Below, one piece after another: positions 28,601-40,640 of a DNA stretch of 64,000 nucleotides. How positions within the stretch are numbered: the stretch's first letter is position 1; the number at the start of each line of letters is the position of its first letter. The stretch is from Rachycentron canadum (Eukaryota; Chordata; Actinopteri; Carangiformes; Rachycentridae), in assembly GCA_038496675.1 (NCBI GenBank), contig CM076660.1, positions 18,566,396-18,630,395 of the forward strand, read 5' to 3'. A program made the translations under genes and the position numbers. A model generated the notes under the pieces. It did not search any database. It saw nothing but the letters and a program-made list of their open reading frames with translations, and was not told the DNA's origin.

Positions 28601-29019
28601 TCCCTCGGTGCCTTTGTGCAGGAAGACGAACATTAATATATCTTCTACACTGAAATTGTCAATGGAAGGTCCCCTGGGACAATGTGGTTATCAGAGCAAT
28701 GGACCAATGTAAATGTATATCAAGGCACTATTGATGTCAAGTGGTAAGGCGGTCCCTCAAATACAATCCAGGGGCCAAGACAAAAACATTCCCACACTGC
28801 TGTGGCCTGAGCACGACACTGAATCTGAACAGTTTTATAACCGCCTGTACAAACGTTTGGCCCGTGAAACAGCTGAACTCTGACAGGTGCCCACCCGCAC
28901 CCCTGCAACCCCGTCCTCTCAGGAGCCGGAGAGCTCCTCTCTGTAGTTACTTGGAGGTAGATGATAAGTGGGAATGTGAAGGGGTCATACCGTGTAGATG
29001 CTCTTTAATGAAGCCTTAC

Positions 29020-29241
29020 CTGCATTAGCTTTCCCTCCGCGTAGCCGGCACTTCCTCCCACGAACACCCCCTCCAGAGTGATGGGCTTCCCCATAGGCTC
29101 GTTCTTCAGCAGTGTCACCTTGATGACCGCTCGGAGGGCCGGCCGCTCGGACTCCAGGCCCGGCTGGCCCAGCACCACCTGCAGGGCCGCCATGAGCAGC
29201 CACGGCCAGAGCCCGGCCAGGCGCCGCTGAGGGACGGTCAT
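29020..29241 (-). CDS. rnf43: RNF43, first coding exon (signal peptide and start of ectodomain)
   Basis: RNF43 is a single-pass membrane RING E3 ligase that ubiquitinates Frizzled receptors for removal and so lowers Wnt signalling. R-spondin binding to its ectodomain relieves this. The exon encodes 74 residues. The stretch LAGLWPWLLMAALQ (residues 8-21) is nearly identical to the mammalian RNF43 signal peptide, and ITLEGVF...AEGKLMQ (about 54-74) matches the start of the ectodomain. The ATG at 29,241 is chosen because the mature family starts a few residues before LAxLWPWLL; the frame stays open upstream to 29,373, but that part resembles nothing. The exon ends at a strong donor, CAG|gtaagg, in phase 0. 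The transmembrane segment and RING finger lie outside the window. ZNRF3 is the paralog; its signal peptide is different. Confidence 0.93.
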
Positions 29242-29311
29242 GGCCTCGGCTGTAGCGGCGGTGCCCGGCCGCACATGGTGGACTTCAAAGCAGGCAAGCA
29301 CCACGGATAAA
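29242..29311 (-). other. rnf43: rnf43 5' UTR part of the ATG exon
   Basis: Minus strand has ACAGTTATTTTTCAG|TTTATCC, a strong 3' splice site at 29,312-29,313, so the ATG exon probably starts at 29,311 with about 70 untranslated bases after an upstream non-coding exon. Human RNF43 also has a non-coding first exon as I remember it. Transcript data are needed to confirm. Confidence 0.45.
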
Positions 29312-31756
29312 CTGAAAAATAACTGTATATGTCCCACTTCTTTCTGCCTCGGCGACAAGTGCGAGAGATTCAATCCAAAAGTTTAGAGCTGGAGGGCTGC
29401 CAGCAGAACTCACTCATAACTCAAACTTCCATTCAGCACCAGAGTTAATATTCTCTCTACACGTTACAGAAGAGCGTGTCTCAGTGCCCGCATGGAGCAG
29501 AGAACTGATCTGTAAAATAAACAACAACAACAACAAAAACAAGCTATAGTGAGCTTTTATCCAGTGTCATTAGTATGAGTGGCTAAACATTGCATGCACA
29601 TGAAGACACGTTGTGTTGTGTTAGAGCTTGGAAGTGTGCACTGGTTTCCAACTGCCTCGTCTTCAGGAGACAGACAACAAAAGTCCTCATTTGTAGCGCG
29701 TTCGCCTCAACGTTGAACTGCTGTGTCCTCTCCCAGAAGGGCAGGTCCTGGCCGCAGCCTATCGATCTTCATCCGTATCCGAACTACGACTGTTATTATC
29801 ACTGCGGTGTGCGCCAGTCACTGAGCCGTACGATCACATTTTGCGAGCGAACATGAGTTGACAAACAGCGTCAGAAGGCAGCGGGTCCTGTGGGCGCCAC
29901 ATTTTCTGGACAAGTCCACCTCAAACGCTGGAGAGCGACGACTTGAACTTCAAAGGCTGGGCTACAGGTTGCCGCCGGAAACTTAAAAGGCATGTTAACA
30001 GATCATGTAGTGCCGAAAAGTTAGGTAATGCTTTACAACAGAGGAGTTGCGCAAAACAATCACCCAAGACGTTGAATTCAGGACATCGGATTATCTTATT
30101 ATTAACCGAAGCAAATGGACCGCTTCTTCTCATGTAACCTGATAATTATACTGGGTCCGAAACCAAAGCGACTTGTGTAACAGACCCATCAACTTATTTT
30201 CTACGTTCGACAGTCACTTGTATGTGTTCGCCGCGAAAAACAAAATGAGAAGAAAAGCGAAATAGAGCAAAAAGAAAATTCCCGAGTTCAGTGCCTCCGC
30301 TGCACTGTGAGAAATTACATACGATCCTCCTGAGAACACCGAGGGAAAATGAATCGTTTATCAGACTCATAAACGAGGACGGAGAAGAAACGCTGCACAA
30401 AGTGCGGAATAAAAGTCCTCCAAACTCCTTGTGATTCCCATTGAAAGTTGATGAAGAGGAGAAGCAGTGTACAGTTGTGACACCGTCCCATAAGTCTACC
30501 TCCCGGACTCTCTCTCTCTCCCCTGGGATCTCATTGACAGGCTCTACCTGCTCACTGTCCTGCTGCCTTCGCGTGCTGTCGGAGATTGGGCTACTCTAAA
30601 AACTCGAACGCTCATAAAGTAACCATGTGCTTGGGTAGAGGGGATTTTTGCCACCTGGTTTGTTAAGACGAAAGAAAAGCCGTATGAACCAGTCGTGTTA
30701 CGAGGGTTACACGTTATTGTCATAGTAATACTGTCGGAAATGCAAGGTATGCGTTGCAGGTGGTATTTTACCTTTCTATTTTTAGTTATATTTACATTTT
30801 ACAGGATTTGATTTGTACACAAAATGCACGTGAATCTAACAGAACGGGGAAAGTCGTTGTAGGAATGAACTAAGAGGAGTTTACGAGTAGCACCTGAAGG
30901 CAGCATTAGATGCTGAGGGAGGAGCAGTCGCGTAGCAGCAGAGCTGATCAAGAACGAGTGAGTGGCTCCCTCTAGTGTACAAAATACACCCCCAGCAGAC
31001 TGCGGTGTCCAGCTGCAGGGACAACGAGACACAATCAAACAGACATAAACAAACAACCCAGCTGCATTATCGAAAATATCTCACATTTTAATAACAATAC
31101 CTTCACACACGTGCCTTTAAAACACGACAATTACAGGTTTAAAAACTGCACCTTTTACAAGATGCAGTGAAAAGTAAAAAGGTGGGGGAAAACACCACCA
31201 TCATATAATAAAATAGCATCTTAGCAGATTCATTACTAAATGTAAAATCAATCATTTAAAAAGTTAAATAATAGGGAGAGGCTGAGTTTAGGGAGGCTTC
31301 TTGCTGAAAATATGTATAAATCATATTTAAAATTGCAATTCTTTTAGAAGATCAAAAGTTGATAAATTATAGAAAGTACAGTGTAAAAATATGGGTAAAT
31401 GTAGATAAACCTTTCTTTACACACAAGCTATTCTAATTCTTAGAGAAACAAAAACTAAGATTTTTTCCAAAATGTAACTACTTTTAAAATAAGATTTAAA
31501 TAAGAACACTCTAACACAACAAATAATTATGTAAGGGGAGAATGAAGCTGGTAATAGAGAAAACTTCACTATAACATCACATCCTCAAGACTCTGTCACA
31601 TGCCAATCAAATCAACATGTGGAGATCTAAAATGGAGATACAATCAACTGTCAGTAAACTTGTTGCAGTGATAACATGTCAACATACATTTCAAATTCCT
31701 TTGCCTCCACTACTTTTACTCTGAATGAGCTGCCTAAATGTTCAGCAATGTCTTAC
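29312..31756. promoter_or_regulatory. rnf43 upstream region and hsf5 3' flank
   Basis: No coding exon is visible. The part up to about 30,960 should hold the rnf43 promoter and leader exon(s): minus-strand donors such as GAGCAG|gtagag at about 30,550 are candidates. The AT-rich remainder (31,080-31,750) is likely hsf5 3' UTR and downstream DNA; a minus-strand ATTAAA lies at 31,087-31,092. No TATA box or start site can be fixed by eye. Confidence 0.4.
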
Positions 31757-31865
31757 CTACAGATTTGGTGAACTTCTCTTGCAGCTGCTGTTCGAAGCCT
31801 GACTGGGATCAAAGGGAGTGTTGCTAACTTTTACATCTATGACCTCAGTGTCCTTCGCATCATCA
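31757..31865 (-). CDS. hsf5: hsf5 last coding exon
   Basis: 109 bases. Acceptor GGTTACCAG|TGATGATG at 31,865 supplies the one base needed to complete the phase-2 codon, then DDAKDTEVIDVKVSNTPFDP leads to SSCKRSSPNL and TAG. Too short for a usual ORF scan. The choice of frame rests on the phase match and on the coding-like composition; another acceptor 59 bases downstream at CAG|GCTTCG would give LRTAAAREVHQICR and is less likely. Confidence 0.75.
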
Positions 31866-34800
31866 CTGGTAACCTTACCAGAGCACAGAAGAACCCACAG
31901 CAGATAATGTACAGGTTTCCTGCAAAGCTGTTATGCACTCTCTAATAAATGCACATACACTATAACATAAAAATACATTTCATTGATGAATAATTATATT
32001 TGCAAACCTCTGGACAGGCCTCACCCAGGCTCCAGACTCCCTCCCAGACAAAGTTTCTTGCCATCAGTAAAGGTAAAGCTACACATCTTCAGAAAATCTA
32101 CAGTGTCGAGGCTTACCTCAAATATGTCATCTTCAGGCATTTGCTCAGGTACTGAAACCACAGCTTCCTCCTGCTGTCTGAACGCGATTCGATCAATATC
32201 ACCTGATACAGCCATTATAATGGGTCCGGCACACAAAGGGTTAGCTTTCATGACGATAGTGTTACAGGTGTTGGAGGACAGCTCTAACACAGGGCCAGGC
32301 TTCTCTGGGGTCACAACTTTAACAAGGCAGTTATTGGGTGGAGTTTGCATCACTTCATCAGCAATCTGGAAAACTGTGTCCAAGTTAAGGTCCCCTTTTT
32401 TCACCTCCTGGTTTTCCTTATTCTGTAATTCTTGGTTTTGGTTCCCATGACACAAGATATTCACAGGATATCCTGCCTAAACATGTACAGAAAATGCTCA
32501 ACTTTTTTGATTGATCACTGATTTGTTGTGAATTTGAGTCACTAATGACTGAATAGACTGCCATTTACCTACCTGGTAAAAACTATGGGGAGAAAACAGC
32601 CTTGTCTGAAGCCCACTACCTGGCATATGGGATGCCACAAGGTTTGGATGGTAATACTGCCAAACTTCAAGAAGAAAAAATTATATTTTACAATATAAGA
32701 TGTAGAGGTTTGGTTAAGGTCCTTACTCAGTCAAAACCTACATATCCATTCGTTCTTAAAAAATATTTATTCAAAAGTTCCTTGCTGACATATTTTAGTG
32801 CATTCCAAGAATATTTCAGCTCAAGTATTTCTTTCTATTCGTGTACAATTGAAGTCATGAAACAGAGTGTGTTTCGCTTCCTATGTCATGCTCACCTGGG
32901 GATTGGTAGCCAGGCTGATACTGTGCATTACCAGAATTAAAACTGGTGAAATTTGAATTTCCATGGTTTGCACAGGGCACTAAACCCTGCTGAGTGTGCA
33001 CAACATTGGAGCTTGGTGTTACTCCAGTGTAGTGGTGGCTTAAAGATGCTGGTATTCCTTTGTCTGTGGCAAAGACAGATGGAGAAAGCGCTGCACCATG
33101 ATCCCTTATCAGGTATCCTGGTGGGACTGGGGTTCCACTGTTTGCTGTCATGGCCTGAGCTTTACGTGGGTAGTAAGGGTGAGTTGACTCCTGATGTGTG
33201 AGGCTAAGTAGTGAAGTGCCTGCAGAAACAGGAAAACACAAAGCATGATAGCAGCCCTTTAGACAGTGATTGTTCATTTCAAACATGTTTATGGAATTAC
33301 AGTGACAAGAAAAATATGTGAAAGCTCTGGAATCACTTAAACCCAGACCCAGACCTGCACAAGTTTCAGGAGGAATTTTGGACCATTCTTCTTACAAAAC
33401 TGTCTCTGTTCATTTTGTGACATTTTCTTTCAGGTCAATCCATAGCATCTCTTTTGGATTAAGGTCTAGGCTCTGATTGGCCACTACAACAGGTGTATTT
33501 TGATTTACATTGTTGTTTGAGGTCTGCTGTATCACCCAGCTTCAGCAGGTGGACAGCCACCCTGACATCAACCTTTGAGATACTTGGGAATTCATTCTCT
33601 CCTCAATAATGATGTGCTGTCCAAACCCAGATGCAGTAAAGTCCCAAATCATGATGCTCTATTCACCGTACCTCACCTTTTGGATGATGTTGTTATGCAG
33701 TTCCTTTTTTACACCATAGTACTACATGTTTTTCCCAAAAAATTAAACCTGAGTTTCATCCCACTGAATATATTCCCAGTACCATTGTGGAGTGTGAAGA
33801 CAAACTTTGACAAACTTCTAATGTGCATGCAATTTTTTTGGAGCACAGTAGCTTCCTCCTTAATGTCCTGCCATTGACACCTTGCTCCATGCACTATGAT
33901 TTGCATGTGATACATGAATAGAGATGTTAACCAATTGCAATGATTTTTTTAAAGCCTTCAACTGATACTCTAACATTATGTCACCGGACAGCTGCATTGT
34001 GTTTTTTCTCACCTTAGCTGGATGCCTATTTGCAGGGAGAGTAGTCAAATAACTGTCTAACAAATGAATATCTAAACTCTTTGAGATTACTTTTTAACCC
34101 TTTAAACCCCTGACCCCAGATTCATGCAAATTAACAACTGATCCCATGTCTATTGACGTCTTTGTGAGGAAAAGTTAACATCAGCAGATGTTTCTTGTAA
34201 ACAGTGAACACAAAATGTTTAAATATTCTCTATCAGTCAATGTTGCTCTAACCCCAACCTCCAATCAGGTTGCACTGATTTCACTCCAGGTATGATAACT
34301 CCTGATTCCAGTCAGCTTTTGTTATTGTGTTATTATGTCATTAGCCAAAGGGCCCACATGATTTCTCCAGCCTACACTGTGTATGCTTGACTGATGCTGG
34401 CAATATGGACAAGAATATAATGATTTGTGTGTCATTAGTTAAAATGGGGTATACTTGTGATAAAGATCTGACCATATTTTGGGTCAAATTTATCCTTTAA
34501 AGATCCATTTTTCTCGCCACTGTAAAACTGCAATTAGATGCTTGGTTCAGATGAAAAGTGATACAGGGTTCAGATTTTTAGTGGTTTAAGTGTTGGCGGG
34601 TCCTTTTCAGTCCTTGGCAGACGTAAGAAATAGTTTAATTATACTGTGATATTTACTATACCGCTCCTTCCCCACAACCATGAGATCATGCAGTGGGACT
34701 TGCCTCTTTTCACATCTTTGTCTCTGCCATCATCACCTCCACCATGTCTCAGGTATCGACTCGGAGGTCGACAATTCACGTTCAGACCAGCTTGTAGTTT

Positions 34801-35196
34801 GGCCTTGTTGTCGACCGTGAGTCTCCTCAGGCTCGCAACAAGTTCAGGGTGGTTTCGCTGGAAGTTTGGGTTGTAAAAATAATGATACGTCGCACTGTCC
34901 CCGCTGGCATGGAGCCGGTCTTTAACACCCGGGTCGGCTTTCCTGAAGCCGTACAGGTTGAGCTGACGGACAAAGCTCGAGAAGTTGCTTGTTTTGAAGG
35001 CGTCGGCGTTGTCTGGGGTGGTGGTGGTGGGAGACAAGATCTGCCGCTCGAAGAGCTTTTGATCGATGACGACGACCTGGCCGATGCTGTCCCAGAAGAT
35101 GGCTTTATTCGCCGGGTTGTTCACCAAACGCCACAGTTTGGCAGGGAAATTATTAGGATTGATGCTGTCAGGGAGTGAACTGTCACCAACATCCAT
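31757..35196 (-). CDS. hsf5: HSF5, heat shock factor 5, complete coding region in four exons
   Basis: HSF5 is a divergent member of the heat shock factor family with a testis role in vertebrates; it acts in the nucleus through an HSF DNA-binding domain. Coding exons are 35,196-34,737, 33,219-32,896, 32,472-32,025 and 31,865-31,757. All junctions keep phase (1, 1, 2), giving 446 residues, shorter than the roughly 600 of human. The DNA-binding domain is residues about 12-125 with NNFPAKLWRLVN, FSSFVRQLNLYGFRK and FQRNHPEL. The rest is serine/proline/glutamine-rich and recognisable only weakly. The protein ends SSCKRSSPNL before a TAG at 31,757. The exon 1 donor is ambiguous between two in-phase sites (see findings). 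Order next to rnf43, in the same direction, matches human HSF5-RNF43. Confidence 0.92.
32025..32472 (-). CDS. hsf5: hsf5 coding exon 3
   Basis: 448 bases, phase 1 to phase 2. The acceptor is a tandem site, TTTAGGCAG|GATATC; only the downstream AG keeps the frame. The encoded segment runs YPVNILCHGN to GSLEPG and includes an acidic stretch EQMPEDDIFEVSLDTVDFLK, which looks like an activation-type region by composition. Donor CTGG|gtgagg at 32,025. Reading on without splicing meets TGA at once (32,023-32,021), so an intron-retained form would lose the last 35 residues. Confidence 0.88.
32896..33219 (-). CDS. hsf5: hsf5 coding exon 2
   Basis: 324 bases, phase 1 to phase 1. Acceptor TTTCTGCAG|GCACTTC at the right edge and donor CCCAG|gtgagc at the left edge are both strong. 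It encodes a Ser/Thr/Gly/Asn/Gln-rich low-complexity segment (about 108 residues) with no heptad pattern typical of the HSF trimerisation region. Confidence 0.88.
33305..34085 (-). mobile_element. Tc1/mariner-like transposon relic in hsf5 intron
   Basis: Minus-strand reading, across frameshifts and stops, retains the Tc1 transposase layout: a helix-turn-helix remnant (TTLPANRHPAKV), a DDE-region phrase (IMIWDFTASGFGQ) at about 33,640, and near the end NQSLDLNPKEMLWIDLKENV (about 33,425-33,484), a decayed form of the family's QSPDLNPIEHLW motif. No intact frame remains, so it is dead. Inverted repeats and TA target duplication were not located; ends are approximate. Confidence 0.75.
34737..35196 (-). 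CDS. hsf5: hsf5 coding exon 1 (DNA-binding domain)
   Basis: ATG at 35,196 opens MDVGDSSLPDSINPNNFPAK. A splice acceptor (TTCTTCAG|GTAACAGT) sits eight bases upstream of the ATG, so the start is well placed. The whole HSF winged-helix domain is in this exon, with a short insertion rich in T/D (SPTTTTPDNADAF) between the DQKLFERQIL and FSSFVRQLNLYGFRK blocks, where human HSF5 carries a much longer Ala/Gly insert. Donor GGAG|gtgatg at 34,737 leaves phase 1; a GC donor at 34,704 is the alternative. Confidence 0.9.
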
Positions 35197-35642
35197 ACTG
35201 TTACCTGAAGAACTAGAAACAGAGATGGTGCCAGTGAACGCGGCCTTGACTTCATCTGAATATAGGGACAGTTACATAGTTAGCTAATTATCTTCCATAA
35301 CACATGTTATACCAGTTTTACAGTTAACTATGGAGTCATTTAATTTAGCATGGCACTCTGTCATGGCATCAGCTAGAGAAGGTTAAATAAAAAATTTAAA
35401 AAAAAATTTAACTTGAAAATCATATTCTGTCATTTTCAACCTGTGCACAAAAGCCTAACTTTTAACGTTAGCGGCACTCGGCTAGCATTAGCCAGCTATA
35501 TGCGAACATTAGCTCTGACCTGTTGTGAATTGGGATTTAACTTTAGCACAGCGACGTTAATTAAGGCTGCAGAAAACTCTCGACGTTGACGTGTATTTTT
35601 TTTATTACACGGAAATGGAAAGAAATGCCATTATAATCTTAC

Positions 35643-35710
35643 CTGGATCGACACAAATGACCCCGTCCTGTTCTCTCAGAACCGTTAGAAACTCCCGAAC
35701 CGTTGAAACT
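35643..35710 (-). other. hsf5: Probable non-coding leader exon of hsf5
   Basis: Minus strand has a near-consensus donor GATCCAG|gtaaga at 35,643. It would join the acceptor at 35,205 that precedes the hsf5 ATG by eight bases, and it adds no ATG. The 5' end of the exon is unknown; the right coordinate is a placeholder. Confidence 0.5.
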
Positions 35711-36079
35711 GTTGAAGTCCAACCGTTTTATCTGGAGCCAACGGCTACATTTTACTAAGTCCCTCGGTCAAACTGATTTGTGTCCATTTGATTTGCACAA
35801 ATCCGTAGTGGGAAAAGTATTAAGTTACAATCCTCATGACAAGTTGAAGCCCGACACTCAGTCATATTTGGGATTTACAACAAAATAAAAGAGTCAAAAA
35901 CAAAAGTGCCGCTTATTTTCACAGTAACAGATGGTGACGAAAAAGATACAATATATGGTGTATGAAATTAAATCTGTACGTAAAAACAACAGCTCTCAAA
36001 CAAATGTAGTTAAAAGTACAATATGTCATAGTGACGTGATGCAGTATAAACAAATTACAATTTAAAAGGTTTGAATAAC

Positions 36080-36172
<93 letters not shown>
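36080..36172. repeat. (GATA)n tetranucleotide array, about 23 units
   Basis: 93 bases of perfect GATA repeats between the divergent hsf5 and supt4h1 starts. In other frames it gives long runs of YLSI, which are not a gene. Confidence 0.98.
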
Positions 36173-36173
<1 letters not shown>

Positions 36174-36784
36174 AAGGCCCCGGAAAAGGCACATCTGCAG
36201 GAAATGCAAAATACGCATTAAATGATGTTGCAAAATGTACTTAATTATAAGCACTGAACCCCATTTAATTAACCAAATAATTAAATTATTTAACTTAATT
36301 AAATTAAATATTAAGCAGCATTGCTGAGTAAAAATACAGTTATTAACACAAATAAATAGCAAAATAAATAAAACCATGAAAGACGTTAATTAACATGGGC
36401 GCGTGGATTAACGGCAGCCATATGAGTTCATTCATCTTAACCTTTTAATCATATATGATTATTGCATCACGTTTTATCGTTTTATTAAATTTTTCAACGG
36501 CTGAAATTTTACATGCGTCAAAAATAAATGCTGTTTTAAGTTTTAATTGTATTTAAACATGCTTTGTATGAAAAATAGTGACTTTGATTACAATGTTAAG
36601 TGATATACTTTTACATTCTTATTTTTGTATTTCGTAGTTTTTACTGGTATGGAGATATTTGAAATGCATAAACAACAATCGCTGCGCAGCATATTCAGGA
36701 GGCGAAATGTGGCAAATATACAAGTCTTAAATACACAAATGAATTCAAACATACTTCCTATAAATGAGCTCATAATTCTGAGCA

Positions 36785-38350
<1,566 letters not shown>

Positions 38351-38549
38351 ACCTGACTACTTCCTGTTTCGTATATTGTGTATCGTCTGATTTGCCACTA
38401 GATCTGTATCTCACTGTAGCATCAGCCGCAGGAAGATGATGCAGCTGTGGGACTGTTCAATACTTTTTTTTTTATGATTAGAAATATTAGTGTGGGTAAT
38501 TAATGTGTGAAAAAGTTGGTATTTCTTATTTCTTTGAATAATTGAGTAA

Positions 38550-38555
38550 AATAAA
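38550..38555 (+). terminator. supt4h1: supt4h1 polyadenylation signal
   Basis: AATAAA 200 bases after the stop codon, followed by GT/T-rich sequence (CTGTTTTTA). Confidence 0.7.
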
Positions 38556-40179
38556 AATCTGTTTTTATAAGAAATTGTCATAATGTCATGTTTTTTTGAT
38601 TCCTATGCTTCTGTAAGCAGTTTACTTATGCAAGGACAAGAATTTGTACCATGGAGGAGCACAATTCACCATCTTCTCACTTCACACAAGCTCTCTGAGT
38701 GAGTCTCAAAGCAGTCAGTTATTCAGTAGACAATGGACCTGCTCAGAAAGTCAGATACGTTCTAGCATGACCCTGTGCAAAAGCTAATGCAGTGCAGTGG
38801 AAGTTCCCCAGAATTTTTTCTTTAGAAAAACAAATCATATAATGAACTGTGTTACACATAAAAGCCAAAGAGACCCACAAGTCAGTGACTCATTTGACTA
38901 AGAGATAATTCCCCTTTTTGCTTGGAAGAACAGGAGGCTCAGCACAGTAGGGCACACTACGCGATGACACAGCATTCAGTCTCCATATGATTGACTAACC
39001 TTACCTCACCTACTCTTGAGAATAAAAATGAACGAATTGTGTAAGAGAACAATTTCATATATAAATGTACGATATTTTAGCCACATTAATGGTGGGTTTA
39101 ATGGAAAGTAATGACAGTCCACTACTTTGGTTCAGACTGAAATATCTTAGCTGTTAACCTTACTGAGCATGTATTCACTGTGAAGTCACTGCAGTCTCTA
39201 CTGAAGGAGTGACTGATCTACAGCACCACACAGGAGGGGCTCGACAGGGAAATCATTTATCATTCTAGGTCTGATGAAATGATGAAACATCCCTGTAGTT
39301 ATTGAATTAAGCCACAGGGTGGTGCTTTTCACTGGGTATCTCAATGACATGCTGAACCACACACACCAGTAGGGGGAACTAGAAGCTAAACCTTCAGTAG
39401 AGACTATACATCTTGACCTGAATATCAAAAATTGTGTCTTCAAGTTTGTAAAGTTGTTCTCAGCTCCAGTAGCTGCTGTGGCTACTGTTCATTGTAGAGC
39501 AGCCTGTACAGAGGAACAGGTTTATAGTTTGTCATGCTGTGCTGCTTTGTAAGTCAGCTCCACTGTTGGCTTGTATTACTGTATAGGAGGAGTATTTTTT
39601 ATTGCCAGAGGGTCCAGGCATGGTCTCATTTGAGTGTAACCTGATGGACTGTGGTCATGAACACAGAGGACTCTTTAAATCTCTGTAAGTGAACACAGCA
39701 AGAGTTGGTTGCCATTTAGTTGCCATTTCATTGCACAAGTTCAGTTATTGAAACCACTTTTTTACTAAAAAAAAAAAAAACAAAAACAAAAGATAGCTCA
39801 GGTTATGGTCTAGTAAAATGAGGCAGGTGCTTTTATCTCAGGTTCCTATATCATACTACCAGTACACAACTCACTGAGCGCTAATAATAAAAATAAACCT
39901 ATATTGCTAGAAGGGATTTTAAATTAAAGGGCATTAAAAAACAAAATATAAAGGCAAATGTATCTGTGACATGACACACATGAAACCTGCCATAGTTCAC
40001 AAGTAAGTGTCGTGGCCCCTTAGTAGGCCATGACACTGAAACTGGGTTTCAAATAGAAGCAGGTTGCAACTGATGACTCTTTATACTATATTTATATACA
40101 GCCACTGGTGTGTGAGTTTTTCTTCATTCTTTTCAGTTTGTAACCATGAAAAAGTTTCCTCTTTAAAAGCACAATGCTT

Positions 40180-40640
40180 TGAGGAAGTAGTCAGAGGTAT
40201 CAATACTACATGGTAAAACTACTTCCTTACAAGTGCAAGTCAAGTCACCTCAATAAAAGAATAATATTAGTAATTGAAAATATTTTCAATATATTTTTGA
40301 TACTTTCAGTAATATCTCCTGAAAGTATCAGAAGTAAATACTTATGCATCAGAATGACTGTGTGAATGAATTTTACCTGTTTGCCAGTGGGTAGTTTAAC
40401 CAGTAATTATTTTTTACAATAATAGTTTTATGCATCAAGATTTAAACTGCAAAGTTACCAGTAACTATAGCTGTCAAATAAATGTCATCCAGCAAAAACT
40501 GGAGCAAAATATAGCAGCGTAAAAGTATAAGACAGTAAAAGCAACAGAAAATCAAAGAGAAAAATAGCTTCAAGTTGTACATAAGTTAATACCTGAGTAA
40601 AAATAAGTAGTTCTGTCCCCCTACTGTTAAGATCACTGAG
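40180..40640 (+). repeat. Interspersed repeat, 'GAGGAAGTAxTCAGA' family, copy 1
   Basis: Landmarks in order: GAGGAAGTAGTCAGAGGTAT, AAAGTATCAGAAGTAAATAC, GGGTAGTTTAACCAGTAATT, TAGCTGTCAAATAAATG and AATACCTGAGTAAAAATAAG. This is a widespread percomorph repeat whose consensus begins GGAGGAAGTACTCAGATC. No coding frame. Confidence 0.6.

Larger units (their letters stand above)
1..29019 (-). other. rnf43: rnf43 intron 1 (all or most of it), no exon seen
   Basis: No open stretch in either strand here translates to a recognisable protein, and none matches the next expected RNF43 segment (the part that follows EGKLMQ in the family). The first coding exon of rnf43 ends with a good donor at 29,020, so this DNA is read as its long first coding intron, continuing beyond the left edge. 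It contains the repeats and the N gap listed separately. Short GC-rich unique blocks at about 8,200-8,530, 12,150-12,360 and 25,540-25,700 stand out from the AT-rich background and may be regulatory, but I can assign no function. Very short exons could have escaped the eye. Confidence 0.7.

Noticed and set aside
31757..31806. Alternative last hsf5 exon reading LRTAAAREVHQICR
   Set aside because: Phase allows it, but the upstream acceptor at 31,865 gives a longer, more protein-like reading in the same exon.
32021..32024. Stop codon right after hsf5 exon 3 taken as the protein end
   Set aside because: A good GT donor sits just before it, and a phase-matched coding exon with its own stop is at 31,757-31,865.
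34646..35287. Plus-strand frames of 73-109 codons over hsf5 exon 1
   Set aside because: Antisense shadows of the HSF DNA-binding domain.
35919..36377. 152-codon minus-strand frame with YLSI repeats
   Set aside because: It is a translation of the GATA array and AT-rich flanks.
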